Of a stretch of DNA of 64,000 nucleotides, positions 16,190 to 24,103 are shown piece after piece. A program made the position numbers and the translations under genes. The notes beneath the pieces are model-generated. The model had not been told where the DNA came from, did not search any database, and saw only the letters and a program-made list of their open reading frames with translations. The number at the start of each line of letters is the position of its first letter. The first letter of the stretch is position 1. The stretch spans positions 19,499 to 83,498 of the forward strand of contig JADBXR010000019.1 in the NCBI GenBank assembly GCA_020403425.1. The letters are read 5' to 3'. The stretch is from Chitinophagaceae bacterium (GTDB taxonomy: Bacteria > Bacteroidota > Bacteroidia > Chitinophagales > Chitinophagaceae).

Positions 16190-17383
16190 TTACAGACCCT
16201 CGTATACCACAGCGGCGCCCTGTCCTACCCCAACACACATCGTGGCCAATCCGTACCTGGATCTCCTGCGCGACATTTCGTGCAGTAAAGTGGCCGATAT
16301 ACGAACGCCACTGCATCCCAACGGATGGCCGATGGCAATGGAACCACCGTTCACATTTACTTTACCCTCATCCAGTTGCAGCTCTTTGATGCAGGCCAGG
16401 CTCTGCGAAGCAAAGGCCTCATTCAGTTCCACCAGGTCAAGGTCTGCCACGGAGAGTCCTGCACGCTGCAGCGCTTTCTGCGATGCAGGAACCGGGCCCA
16501 TTCCCATAATGGCTGGGTCCACACCCGCCACCCCCATACTGACCACACGGGCCATGGGTTGCAGGTTAAACAATTTCACAGCTTCCTCACTGGCCAGCAG
16601 CATGGCCGCAGCGCCATCATTGATACCGGAAGAGTTTCCGGCGGTAACAGTGCCATCTTTGGCGAATGCGGGTTTTAAACCGGCCAGTTTCTCGATCGAG
16701 GTCTGCCGCGGATGTTCATCTTCATTGAACCAGGTAATGAGGCGGTCGTTGATCATTTCAATCGCCGTGATCTCCGCATCCCATTTGCCCGCTTCCCTGG
16801 CCGCAAAATATTTCTGCTGGGATGCCAAGGCAAAACGGTCCTGTTCCTCACGACCGATATTCCATTCGCGCGCCACGTTCTCGGCGGTCTCGCCCATACT
16901 GTACGGATGGTACATTTCTGCCAGTTTCTTATTGGTGAAACGCCAGCCGATGGTAGTGTCGTAAGTTTCTACTTTCCGGTTCCAGGCACCGTCGCTTTTA
17001 GCTGTCACAAAAGGGGCACGTGTCATACTTTCCACACCACAGGCTATGTACAGCATACCCTCTCCGCACATGATGGCACGAGCGGCATCCATAACAGCCT
17101 GCAAGCCACTGGCACACAAACGGTTAACCGTATTACCTCCCACAGATACGGGCAGACCGGCCAGTAGGGCCGCCATACGGGCCACATCGCGGTTATCTTC
17201 ACCGGCCTGGTTGGCAGCGCCTGCGATCACATCTTCAATACGGGAGACATCTATGCCTTCATTGCGTTGCAGCAGTGACACAAGGGTATGCGCCAGCAGA
17301 TCGTCTGGACGGATGGAACTCAGTTTCCCACCATACCTGCCAATGGGCGTTCTCACAGCATCAATTACATAACATGTTTTCAT
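16190..17383 (-). CDS. Thiolase, 3-oxoadipyl-CoA/acetyl-CoA acyltransferase family
   Basis: Thiolases cleave or form 3-oxoacyl-CoA. The acyl-accepting Cys is in NRLCASGLQAV, the GGSIAIGHPLGCSGVR block carries the catalytic His, and the second Cys is in the C-terminal ATMCVGVGQGAA. The internal signatures GEDNRDVARMAALLAGLP and YDTTIGWRFTNKKLAEMYHPYSMGETAENVA are closest, from memory, to 3-oxoadipyl-CoA thiolases (PcaF/PaaJ). No other aromatic degradation gene is in the window, so the substrate is uncertain. I used the ATG at 17381-17383 (MKTCYVIDAVRTP), giving 397 residues. It is divergent from rlmN; a TATCTTGC-like element precedes it. Confidence 0.92.
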   Translation of the reverse strand: MKTCYVIDAVRTPIGRYGGKLSSIRPDDLLAHTLVSLLQRNEGIDVSRIEDVIAGAANQAGEDNRDVARMAALLAGLPVSVGGNTVNRLCASGLQAVMDAARAIMCGEGMLYIACGVESMTRAPFVTAKSDGAWNRKVETYDTTIGWRFTNKKLAEMYHPYSMGETAENVAREWNIGREEQDRFALASQQKYFAAREAGKWDAEITAIEMINDRLITWFNEDEHPRQTSIEKLAGLKPAFAKDGTVTAGNSSGINDGAAAMLLASEEAVKLFNLQPMARVVSMGVAGVDPAIMGMGPVPASQKALQRAGLSVADLDLVELNEAFASQSLACIKELQLDEGKVNVNGGSIAIGHPLGCSGVRISATLLHEMSRRRSRYGLATMCVGVGQGAAVVYEGL

Positions 17384-17478
17384 AGTTCGTAGGAATTCCG
17401 GTTGCGTATAATCGTTAAAATACCTGCGCAAGATAGAGTTTGTGGCACAAAAATTCCCCCCTTCAGGGGCTTTGGCGG

Positions 17479-17486
17479 TATCTTTG
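17479..17486 (+). promoter_or_regulatory. -7 element TATCTTTG upstream of rlmN
   Basis: TATCTTTG ends only 4 nt before the rlmN ATG at 17491. Initiation from it would give a leaderless transcript. No -33 element at a convincing distance is visible. Confidence 0.55.
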
Positions 17487-17490
17487 CCGG

Positions 17491-18537
17491 ATGAACGCTG
17501 AATTACCCAATATACGCCACCAGAGTATTGCCGACCTGGAGACTTATTTTACCTCCATCGGCGATAAGAAGTTCCGTGTAAAACAGGTATGGGAATGGAT
17601 CTGGCAGAAACATGCGCACCGTTTCGACGATATGACGAACCTGAGCAAGGACCTGCGCGCCAAACTGGCCACCGACTTCAGCCTGCCGGCCCTTCGGGTG
17701 GATGCTACCCAGTTCAGCGATGACGGCACCATCAAAAGCCGTTTTAAGACCTTCGACAACCATCTGATAGAAGGGGTACTGATCCCTACCGATGAACGTA
17801 AGACCGCCTGTGTGTCCTCCCAGATCGGTTGCAGCCTGAGCTGTAAATTCTGTGCAACCGGTTACCTCGACCGCAAAAGGAACCTTACATACGATGAGAT
17901 CTACGACCAGGTGGTTCTCATCAACCAGCAAAGTGAGGCCACTTACGAAAAAAAATTGTCCAATATCGTATTCATGGGCATGGGTGAGCCGTTGATGAAC
18001 TACAGCAATGTTCTCAAAGCCATTGAAAGGATCACTGCTGAAGATGGACTGTTCATGAGTCCCAAACGCATCACCGTATCCACTGCAGGTGTTGCCAAAC
18101 AGATCAAAAAACTCGGCGATGACCAGGTCCGCTTCAAACTGGCGCTCTCATTGCACGCGGCCAATGATGCCAAGCGTAACGAGATCATGCCCATCAATGA
18201 AAGCAACAACATCAAAGTGCTGATAGAGGCGCTGAACTATTTTTACAAACAGACCGGCAACGAGATCACACTGGAATATATCCTCTTCAAGAACCTGAAT
18301 GATTCAGCAAAAGATGCGGAAGAGCTGACACGCATTTACCGACAGGTGCCGGCCGACCTGGTGAACATCATCGAATACAACCCCATTGACGCTTTCAAAT
18401 TCACCAAACCGGACGAAGAAGGCATACAGCAGTTCATGGGCATTCTGGAAGCCAATAAAGTGAACGCACGTTTACGCCGCAGCCGGGGCAAGGATATTGA
18501 TGCAGCCTGCGGACAGCTGGCCAACAAAGGCAAGTAG
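17491..18537 (+). CDS. rlmN: Dual-specificity 23S rRNA A2503 / tRNA A37 C2-methyltransferase
   Basis: RlmN is a radical-SAM enzyme that methylates C2 of adenosine in 23S rRNA and some tRNAs. The radical-SAM cluster motif is C114-SLS-C118-KF-C121 (CSLSCKFCATG), and the catalytic methyl-carrying cysteine near the C-terminus is C340 (DAACGQL). The segment VFMGMGEPLMNY is the SAM-binding GEP motif. I selected the ATG at 17491 (MNAELPNIRH), giving 348 residues, the normal length. The upstream in-frame extension overlaps the promoter region. The stop codon merges with a GAATATT heptamer array. Confidence 0.96.
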   Translation: MNAELPNIRHQSIADLETYFTSIGDKKFRVKQVWEWIWQKHAHRFDDMTNLSKDLRAKLATDFSLPALRVDATQFSDDGTIKSRFKTFDNHLIEGVLIPTDERKTACVSSQIGCSLSCKFCATGYLDRKRNLTYDEIYDQVVLINQQSEATYEKKLSNIVFMGMGEPLMNYSNVLKAIERITAEDGLFMSPKRITVSTAGVAKQIKKLGDDQVRFKLALSLHAANDAKRNEIMPINESNNIKVLIEALNYFYKQTGNEITLEYILFKNLNDSAKDAEELTRIYRQVPADLVNIIEYNPIDAFKFTKPDEEGIQQFMGILEANKVNARLRRSRGKDIDAACGQLANKGK

Positions 18538-18578
18538 AATATTGAATATTGAGCAAGGAATGGTGAATGTTGATCGGA
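18537..18578. repeat. GAATATT/GAATGTT heptamer array after rlmN
   Basis: Six 7-bp units in register: GAATATT, GAATATT, GAGCAAG, GAATGGT, GAATGTT, GATCGGA. The first base is the last base of the rlmN stop codon. The 19-nt core GAATATTGAGCAAGGAATG recurs exactly at 63796-63814. A short opposite arm (CATTCATCATTACTTG) follows at 18591-18606. Confidence 0.75.
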
Positions 18579-18664
18579 GGTGGACTTCGGCATTCATCAT
18601 TACTTGTTCGTCTGTTCCAGACTCCCCCGTTTTCGGCTTTATGTGACATTTATTCTTAATGCGC

Positions 18665-18672
18665 TACCTTTG
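18665..18672 (+). promoter_or_regulatory. -7 element TACCTTTG upstream of the RluB-family gene
   Basis: TACCTTTG matches TAnnTTTG and lies 35 nt upstream of the ATG at 18708, in an otherwise empty gap. Confidence 0.55.
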
Positions 18673-18707
18673 CGTTTCCTGTTGAAAAACAGCATAAACA
18701 ACACTTC

Positions 18708-19850
18708 ATGAAAAAAAGAACCGACAACTTCGACAAGTTTGCCAATAAAACAAGGGGCAGCGCCATTAAAGAAGCTTTCCGCCAGGAAAAGAAAAAGATC
18801 AAACAGGAAGCCCGCGCCGCAGGTGAAGAAATGCGGAAAAAGAAGATCGACAAAATGCGTGGCATTGTGAGGGACGAAGAGCCCAGATCTCAAAAACCCG
18901 GGTCCCGGAAACAGGACAACCCAGCCAAACAATGGGAAACACGTAACGATGGTCGACCTGCACATAGTAAGACGGGCCGCAAACCTGCTCCTGGAAAAGA
19001 GAGAAGCGGCAGAAAACCCTATGCGGAAAGGTCCCAGAAGACAAATGAAGGAAAACCGGAGAACCAGAAGGTTAGTTCTGAGTTGATGCCGCTGAATAAG
19101 TTCATCGCACATTCAGGTGTTTGCGGAAGACGCGAGGCAGCAGAGCTGGTAAAAGAAGGGAAAGTGACCGTGAATGGTGATAAGGTATTTGAACCCGGTT
19201 ATAAAGTAAGCGGTAAAGACAAAGTAGTGGTAAAAGGCAAGCCCGTTTTCCTGCAGCGTAATTCCGTATACATCCTGCTTAACAAACCCAAGGACTTCAT
19301 TACCACCGCCAATGATCCACAAGGCAGAAAGACCGTGATGGACCTGGTAAAACAGGCAACACCGGAAAGGGTATACCCCGTAGGCCGTTTAGACCGGAAT
19401 ACCACTGGCGTGTTGTTATTGACGAACGATGGGGAACTGGCGCAGAAACTCACCCACCCTTCTTTCGAGATCAAAAAGATCTATGAAGTAACGCTCGACA
19501 AACCCGTTACCAAAAAAGACCTGGAATCGATCCTCGAAGGCGTGACCCTGGAAGATGGCTTTGTGAAAGCCGACGCCGCAGGGTATGCAGATCCAAAGGA
19601 CAAACATGTGATCGGCATCGAGATCCACAGCGGGCGTAACCGTATTGTGCGACGCATATTTGAACACCTGGGGTATGACGTAAAAGGACTCGACAGGGTA
19701 ATGTTTGCCAACCTCACCAAAAAAAATGTGGAGCGCGGTAAATGGCGTTTCCTGCAGGAGAAGGAAGTAAGGTTGCTGAAATTCATGAACCAGTCGTTCC
19801 TGAGAAAAAACAAAGACCCCAAACAACGGCATTCAGGAGAAGCGGAATAA
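18708..19850 (+). CDS. Pseudouridine synthase, RluB/RsuA family, with long basic N-terminal extension
   Basis: This enzyme converts uridine to pseudouridine in rRNA. After residue 125 an S4 RNA-binding domain begins (LNKFIAHSGVCGRREAAELVKEGKVTVNG). The catalytic domain follows, with the active-site motif GRLDRNTTG and the family blocks VYILLNKPK and IHSGRNRIVRRIFEHLGY. The first 125 residues are an unusual Lys/Arg/Glu-rich, low-complexity extension (repeated KKK, RSGRKP) that is probably disordered and RNA-contacting. A shorter Lys/Arg tail ends the protein. Because it is RsuA-type with an S4 domain, 23S U2605 (RluB) is the likely target, but the sequence does not prove the site. Confidence 0.9.
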   Translation: MKKRTDNFDKFANKTRGSAIKEAFRQEKKKIKQEARAAGEEMRKKKIDKMRGIVRDEEPRSQKPGSRKQDNPAKQWETRNDGRPAHSKTGRKPAPGKERSGRKPYAERSQKTNEGKPENQKVSSELMPLNKFIAHSGVCGRREAAELVKEGKVTVNGDKVFEPGYKVSGKDKVVVKGKPVFLQRNSVYILLNKPKDFITTANDPQGRKTVMDLVKQATPERVYPVGRLDRNTTGVLLLTNDGELAQKLTHPSFEIKKIYEVTLDKPVTKKDLESILEGVTLEDGFVKADAAGYADPKDKHVIGIEIHSGRNRIVRRIFEHLGYDVKGLDRVMFANLTKKNVERGKWRFLQEKEVRLLKFMNQSFLRKNKDPKQRHSGEAE

Positions 19851-19913
19851 TCACTGAATACCTAGAATGCCGCCCTGTAACCTTTGTTAGAACCGACACA
19901 CAACTTTACGATC

Positions 19914-20624
19914 ATGCATCCCGATATCATTTTTGAGAACGACCGGTTCATAGCGGTCAACAAACCTTCCGGTCTGCTCAGTATACCCGACAGGCTTGGA
20001 CAGGAGCCCTCGTTAAAAGACATCCTGAAAGAGAAGTTTGGAAATATCTATACGGTCCATCGCCTTGACCGAGATACCAGCGGCATCATTGTGTTTGCCA
20101 AGACCGAGGAAGCCCATAAAGAATTATCCCAGCTGTTTGAAGGAAGGGACATGGAAAAATATTACGTAGGATTGGTGTATGGACAGATGGTGAACCCTTC
20201 CGGCAGTATTGACGCACCCATCATGGAGCATCCCGGCAAAACATCCAAAATGATGACACATGCCAAGGGGAAGCCCTCACTTACCGATTATGATGTGCTG
20301 GAATCTTTCCGTCTCTATTCCTGGGTGCAGTTCCGGATCCATACCGGCCGCACACACCAGATCCGGGTGCACATGCAGCATATCGGGCATTCCATTGTGT
20401 GCGATGAGATCTATGGTGATGCAAAACCCATCCTTCTGTCATCGCTCAAAAAGAATTTCAAACTATCCAAAACGGCTGAAGAAGAGAAACCCATTCTCTC
20501 CCGCCTGGCCCTGCATTCGCATAGACTGAGTTTCAGCCTGAACGGAGAAAAATTCGAACTCGAAGCCCCCCTGCCCAAAGACCTGAAAGCAGTACTGCAG
20601 CAGCTGCGCAAATGGAAAGGATAA
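19914..20624 (+). CDS. Pseudouridine synthase, RluA family
   Basis: A stand-alone RluA-type catalytic domain with the motif HRLDRDTSG (Asp nucleophile) near residue 50, AKGKPSLTDYDVLE, and the RIHTGRTHQIRVHMQHIGHSIVCDEIYG block. No S4 domain is present, and 236 residues fits the shorter RluA/TruC-like members. I chose the ATG at 19914 (MHPDIIFEND); the open frame extends upstream but without family resemblance. The RNA substrate is not determined. It sits 63 nt after the RluB-family gene on the same strand, and its end abuts a large perfect inverted repeat. Confidence 0.92.
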   Translation: MHPDIIFENDRFIAVNKPSGLLSIPDRLGQEPSLKDILKEKFGNIYTVHRLDRDTSGIIVFAKTEEAHKELSQLFEGRDMEKYYVGLVYGQMVNPSGSIDAPIMEHPGKTSKMMTHAKGKPSLTDYDVLESFRLYSWVQFRIHTGRTHQIRVHMQHIGHSIVCDEIYGDAKPILLSSLKKNFKLSKTAEEEKPILSRLALHSHRLSFSLNGEKFELEAPLPKDLKAVLQQLRKWKG

Positions 20625-20626
20625 TC

Positions 20627-20695
20627 AATGATAGAATGATAGCATGATAGAATGAGTGAATGATCCACATTCTATCATGCTATCATTCTATCATT
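20627..20695. repeat. 28-bp perfect inverted repeat made of octamers (bidirectional hairpin)
   Basis: The left arm (20627-20654) and right arm (20668-20695) are exact reverse complements over 28 bp with a 13-nt loop. Each arm consists of 8-bp units such as GATAGAAT and GATAGCAT (right arm ATTCTATC, ATGCTATC). Further CATTCACT/CATTCTTA units extend to about 20705. The element lies between convergent genes, and the stop codon of the minus-strand amidohydrolase begins in its right arm, so it is a plausible two-way terminator or 3' stabiliser. Confidence 0.85.
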
Positions 20696-21972
20696 CACTC
20701 ATTCTTATACACCGCCCCGTTCTTCATAACGAATTTCACACGGCCCATGGCTTTCACATCTTTTACCGGGTCACCGTCCACCGCGATGATATCGGCAAGT
20801 TTGTCTTTTTCGATCAGGCCCAGCCTGTCATCGCCCAACAGATCAGATGCAGATAAGGTAGCAGAACGGATAGCTTCGAGAATGGGCATACCCGCTTCTG
20901 TCATGTACACAAATTCCATCCAGTTCTTACCATGTGCGTATACACCAGCGTCAGTGCCAAAAGCTATCTTCACCCCTGCCTTGTAAGCTTTGGCAAATGT
21001 GGCCTGTATATAGTTACCCACTACACTTGCTTTGGCACGAACGATCTCCGGATAATAACCAGGTTTCTTTGCGGAGTCTGCCGATGATTTACCGGCAATG
21101 ATGGTGGGTACCAGGTACGTACCTCTTTCTTTCATCAGCTCCATCACTTCCTCACTCATATAGGTTCCATGTTCAATGGAATTGACGCCACCCAATACGG
21201 CACGTTTCATGCCTTCTGCACCGTGTGCATGGGCCGCTACCTTGAAACCATAATCTTTCGCGGTGGCCACGATCGCTTTCACCTCTTCCACGGTGAACTG
21301 GGCACCACTGCCGTCTTTGGCCATGCTCAGCACACCACCTGTGGCCGTGATCTTGATCACATCCGAACCTTCCTTATAACGCTGGCGCACCGCTTTGGCA
21401 CAATCATCCACGCCGTTCACCACCCCTTCTTTCGGGCCCGGATCGCCCATCAGGTCCTTACGGTAATTATTGGTGGGATCAGCATGTCCGCCGGTGGTGG
21501 CAATGGATTTCCCAGCAGTGTATACACGGGGGCCTTTGATCCATTCCTTGTTGATCGCATTACGCAGCGATATGTTGGCACCGCTTCCGCCCAGATCGCG
21601 CACGGTGGTGAAACCGGCCATCAGGGTTCTCTCAGCGAATACAACGGACTGAAACGCATAGTCAGGACCGTTCCAGGTAAAGCCATTGAGATAGTTGGCC
21701 GGGTTGGTCTCACTTTCCATGTGCACGTGCATATCGATCAGACCTGGCATAACGGTTGCGTTCCTCAGGTCAACCAGTTTATCGCCCGCAGCTACTGCCA
21801 CATATCCTTTCTGCACTTCGGCGATCCTGTTTCCCTGGATGATCACAGACATCTCTTTCTGCACCTGCAGGTTCTTGACATCGATCAGTTGTCCGCAATG
21901 CAGGATGGTTCGCTGAGCGAATAAAAAGTTCATCAACAGAACCGACGCCAGCAACAGGGATAATTTTCTCAT
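20695..21972 (-). CDS. Secreted amidohydrolase (Xaa-Pro dipeptidase/prolidase-like, metal dependent)
   Basis: A signal peptide (about residues 1-19, ending LFA) is followed by a TIM-barrel amidohydrolase. Metal ligands are visible: the HVH of GLIDMHVHMES, the probable carbamylated Lys in SDVIKITATGG, His residues in AAHAHG and SIEHGTYM, and the Asp in IAFGTDAGVYAHG. This pattern fits the imidazolonepropionase-like/prolidase group of exported amidohydrolases common in Bacteroidetes. The substrate could be a dipeptide or another amide. The 425-residue length is normal. The last codons (KNE stop) are formed by CATTCACT-type repeat units. It is followed 110 nt downstream on the other strand by nothing but the inverted repeat. 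Confidence 0.88.
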   Translation of the reverse strand: MRKLSLLLASVLLMNFLFAQRTILHCGQLIDVKNLQVQKEMSVIIQGNRIAEVQKGYVAVAAGDKLVDLRNATVMPGLIDMHVHMESETNPANYLNGFTWNGPDYAFQSVVFAERTLMAGFTTVRDLGGSGANISLRNAINKEWIKGPRVYTAGKSIATTGGHADPTNNYRKDLMGDPGPKEGVVNGVDDCAKAVRQRYKEGSDVIKITATGGVLSMAKDGSGAQFTVEEVKAIVATAKDYGFKVAAHAHGAEGMKRAVLGGVNSIEHGTYMSEEVMELMKERGTYLVPTIIAGKSSADSAKKPGYYPEIVRAKASVVGNYIQATFAKAYKAGVKIAFGTDAGVYAHGKNWMEFVYMTEAGMPILEAIRSATLSASDLLGDDRLGLIEKDKLADIIAVDGDPVKDVKAMGRVKFVMKNGAVYKNE

Positions 21973-22019
21973 GGGGTGTTATTTTACAGAAAGATAAAGA
22001 TATCCGCCTGAAACCCCAT

Positions 22020-22045
22020 AAAAAAGCCCCGATAGACATCGGGGC
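22020..22045 (-). terminator. Intrinsic terminator after the peroxiredoxin gene
   Basis: GCCCCGAT (22026-22033) and ATCGGGGC (22038-22045) form a perfect 8-bp GC-rich stem with a 4-nt loop. On the minus strand it is followed by a T-run (22025-22020). It lies 37 nt beyond the peroxiredoxin stop codon. Confidence 0.88.
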
Positions 22046-22082
22046 CGGAACAAGTACGAAAAATAAATAAACGATTGCCTGC

Positions 22083-22718
22083 TTATTTATTGGGCTGCGG
22101 CGTGTACCGCAGGTAAGGTTTCACCACTTTCACCCCTTTCGGGAATTTCTTCACTGCGTCATCGGTCGTCACATTCAGGCCAACGATCACGTCCTCACCT
22201 TCTTTCCAGTCGGCAGGTGTGGCCACACTGTAACCAGAGGTCAGCTGCAGTGAATCGATCACACGTAAGACCTCTACAAAATTCCTTCCGGTAGAAGCGG
22301 GGTAAGTGATCATGAGTTTTATCTTTTTATCAGGACCAATGATGAACAATGAACGCACCGTGAAGGTTTCGGATGCATTCGGATGGATCATATCATAGGC
22401 GTGGGCGATGCTTTTGTCTTCGTCAGCAATGATGGGGAAACCCACAGACACATGCTGGGTCTCATTGATATCGCTGATCCAGTTCTTATGGCTCTCCACC
22501 GAATCAACGCTCAGTGCCAGCACTTTCACATTACGTTTCTCAAATTCTGCCTGCAATGATGCAGTACGGCCCAGCTCCGTGGTACAGACCGGCGTATAAT
22601 CGGCAGGGTGAGAGAAAAGTATCCCCCATCCATTACCCAGGTATTCATGAAAATCGATCTCACCGATAGTTGTCTTTGCCTTGAAGTTGGGAGCAATATC
22701 CCCTAAACGTAAACTCAT
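22083..22718 (-). CDS. 1-Cys peroxiredoxin (Prx6 type)
   Basis: A cytoplasmic peroxidase that reduces hydrogen peroxide and organic peroxides. The peroxidatic Cys is C45 in HPADYTPVCTTELG. No resolving Cys is evident in the C-terminal half, and the extended C-terminal domain (YSVATPADWKEGEDVIVGLNVTTDDAVKKFPKG onward) is typical of Prx6-type enzymes. The 211-residue length fits. The start is the ATG at 22716-22718; a TATTTTCG element lies about 25 nt upstream. It has its own terminator, so it is probably a single-gene unit. An external thiol reductant such as bacillithiol is possible given bshA in this window (inference). Confidence 0.95.
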   Translation of the reverse strand: MSLRLGDIAPNFKAKTTIGEIDFHEYLGNGWGILFSHPADYTPVCTTELGRTASLQAEFEKRNVKVLALSVDSVESHKNWISDINETQHVSVGFPIIADEDKSIAHAYDMIHPNASETFTVRSLFIIGPDKKIKLMITYPASTGRNFVEVLRVIDSLQLTSGYSVATPADWKEGEDVIVGLNVTTDDAVKKFPKGVKVVKPYLRYTPQPNK

Positions 22719-22820
22719 GTTCTTTGATTTTGTGTGGCGAAAATAACAATTTCCTATTAAAATGATAGACTAATTTTTCAGGTAAAAAAATAACAGCTGT
22801 TAGCATATGCCTGTTGTGGG

Positions 22821-23993
22821 TTATTTATCAGCACGTTTTCCGGAACCGAGTGTCCTGGCTTTTTTGAGGGATGTTTTTCCGAATGTGTTCTTCACATCAT
22901 CGATGGCTTTATAGAGTTTGTTCTTCTTTTCCGCATCATCGAACAAACTGGCCTGCACCGGGTGCTGTGTGAGTTCACTCAAACGCACACCGAGCAACCG
23001 AACGGGTTGTCCTTTTCGGTATAGTTTATGGAAGAGGTCGATTGCGACTGGTATCAGCTCATCATCGCGCAAAGTATAATCAATGGTTGTCTGACGGGAA
23101 GTGGTCTCAAAATCAGGGTACCGGACCTTTACAGCGATACAACCCGTGAGTTTCTCATCCTGCCGGAGTTCAAAAGCCACTTTTTCGGTCATGCGAACCA
23201 ACTCACTCAGTAAACGTTCCTCATCCGTGATGTTCTCCTCGAAGGTATTTTCCGTCGAGATAGATTTGGCCTCATGGTACGCATGTACTTCCCCAAAATG
23301 CCTGCCTTGTGATTTTTGCCATAGATCGGCGCCATACTTCCCCAACTTTTTCTCCAGCATGGCCACCGGTGTATTGGCAAGGTCGCGGATGGTATGGATC
23401 CCCATCGACTTAAGCGTAAGAAAAGTATGTTCGCCCACACCGGGAAATTTATTGACAGGCAAGGGAGCCAGGAATTGTTTCTCCATACCGGGCTGCACAA
23501 ACAGGTAGCCATTGGGTTTGGCCTCATCGGTAGCGATCTTGGCGATCATCTTATTGGTAGCAAGACCGAAAGAGATCGGCAACTGTGTTTTCTCAATGAT
23601 CTCGGAGCGAAGGTCTATCGTCCATTGATAGGGATCGAAGAACCTGTCCATCCCCGTAAGGTCCAGGTAGAACTCATCGATGGAAGCTTTTTCGAACAGC
23701 GGCGCTTTGGCAGCAATGATATCGGTGACCCAGCGTGAATACCGGCTATACTCCCCACGTGTACCACGGACCACGATGGCATGGGGACATAACTTCATGG
23801 CCCGGTTCATGGGCATGGCGCTGTGCACACCGAATTTCCGGGCCTCATAACTACAGCTGGTGACCACACCCCGCTCGCGCGAGCCACCCACGATCACTGG
23901 TTTGCCTTTGAGGGAAGGGTCGTTCAATACCTCTACACTCACAAAAAATGAGTCAAGGTCAAAATGGGCAATATAACGTTGGGGACCGTTCAT
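22821..23993 (-). CDS. dinB: DNA polymerase IV (Y family)
   Basis: A translesion polymerase. Catalytic acidic residues are D12 (AHFDLDSFFVSVE) and D106/E107 (KASIDEFYLDL). The steric and nucleotide-binding blocks VTSCSYEARKFGVHSAMP and PISFGLATNKMIAKIATDEAKPNG are intact. The little-finger region ends in QASLFDDAEKKNKLYKAIDDVKNTFGKTSLKKA, with QASLF resembling the beta-clamp binding motif QxxLF. The 390-residue length is normal. The start is the ATG at 23991-23993; a TAACTTTC element ends 7 nt upstream. Confidence 0.96.
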   Translation of the reverse strand: MNGPQRYIAHFDLDSFFVSVEVLNDPSLKGKPVIVGGSRERGVVTSCSYEARKFGVHSAMPMNRAMKLCPHAIVVRGTRGEYSRYSRWVTDIIAAKAPLFEKASIDEFYLDLTGMDRFFDPYQWTIDLRSEIIEKTQLPISFGLATNKMIAKIATDEAKPNGYLFVQPGMEKQFLAPLPVNKFPGVGEHTFLTLKSMGIHTIRDLANTPVAMLEKKLGKYGADLWQKSQGRHFGEVHAYHEAKSISTENTFEENITDEERLLSELVRMTEKVAFELRQDEKLTGCIAVKVRYPDFETTSRQTTIDYTLRDDELIPVAIDLFHKLYRKGQPVRLLGVRLSELTQHPVQASLFDDAEKKNKLYKAIDDVKNTFGKTSLKKARTLGSGKRADK

Positions 23994-24103
23994 CCTGCGG
24001 GAAAGTTAGCAAAGTTCCCTGTTTTCGCCTTCTGTAAATCACCCTTTTATGTGAACGGAAAATGACGGGAAACCCGCTATTTTAGTCACTTCAAGCATTA
24101 CCC

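Noticed and set aside
24003..24103. LexA/SOS box upstream of dinB
   Set aside because: I looked for a clear inverted repeat at the dinB promoter and saw none that stands out.
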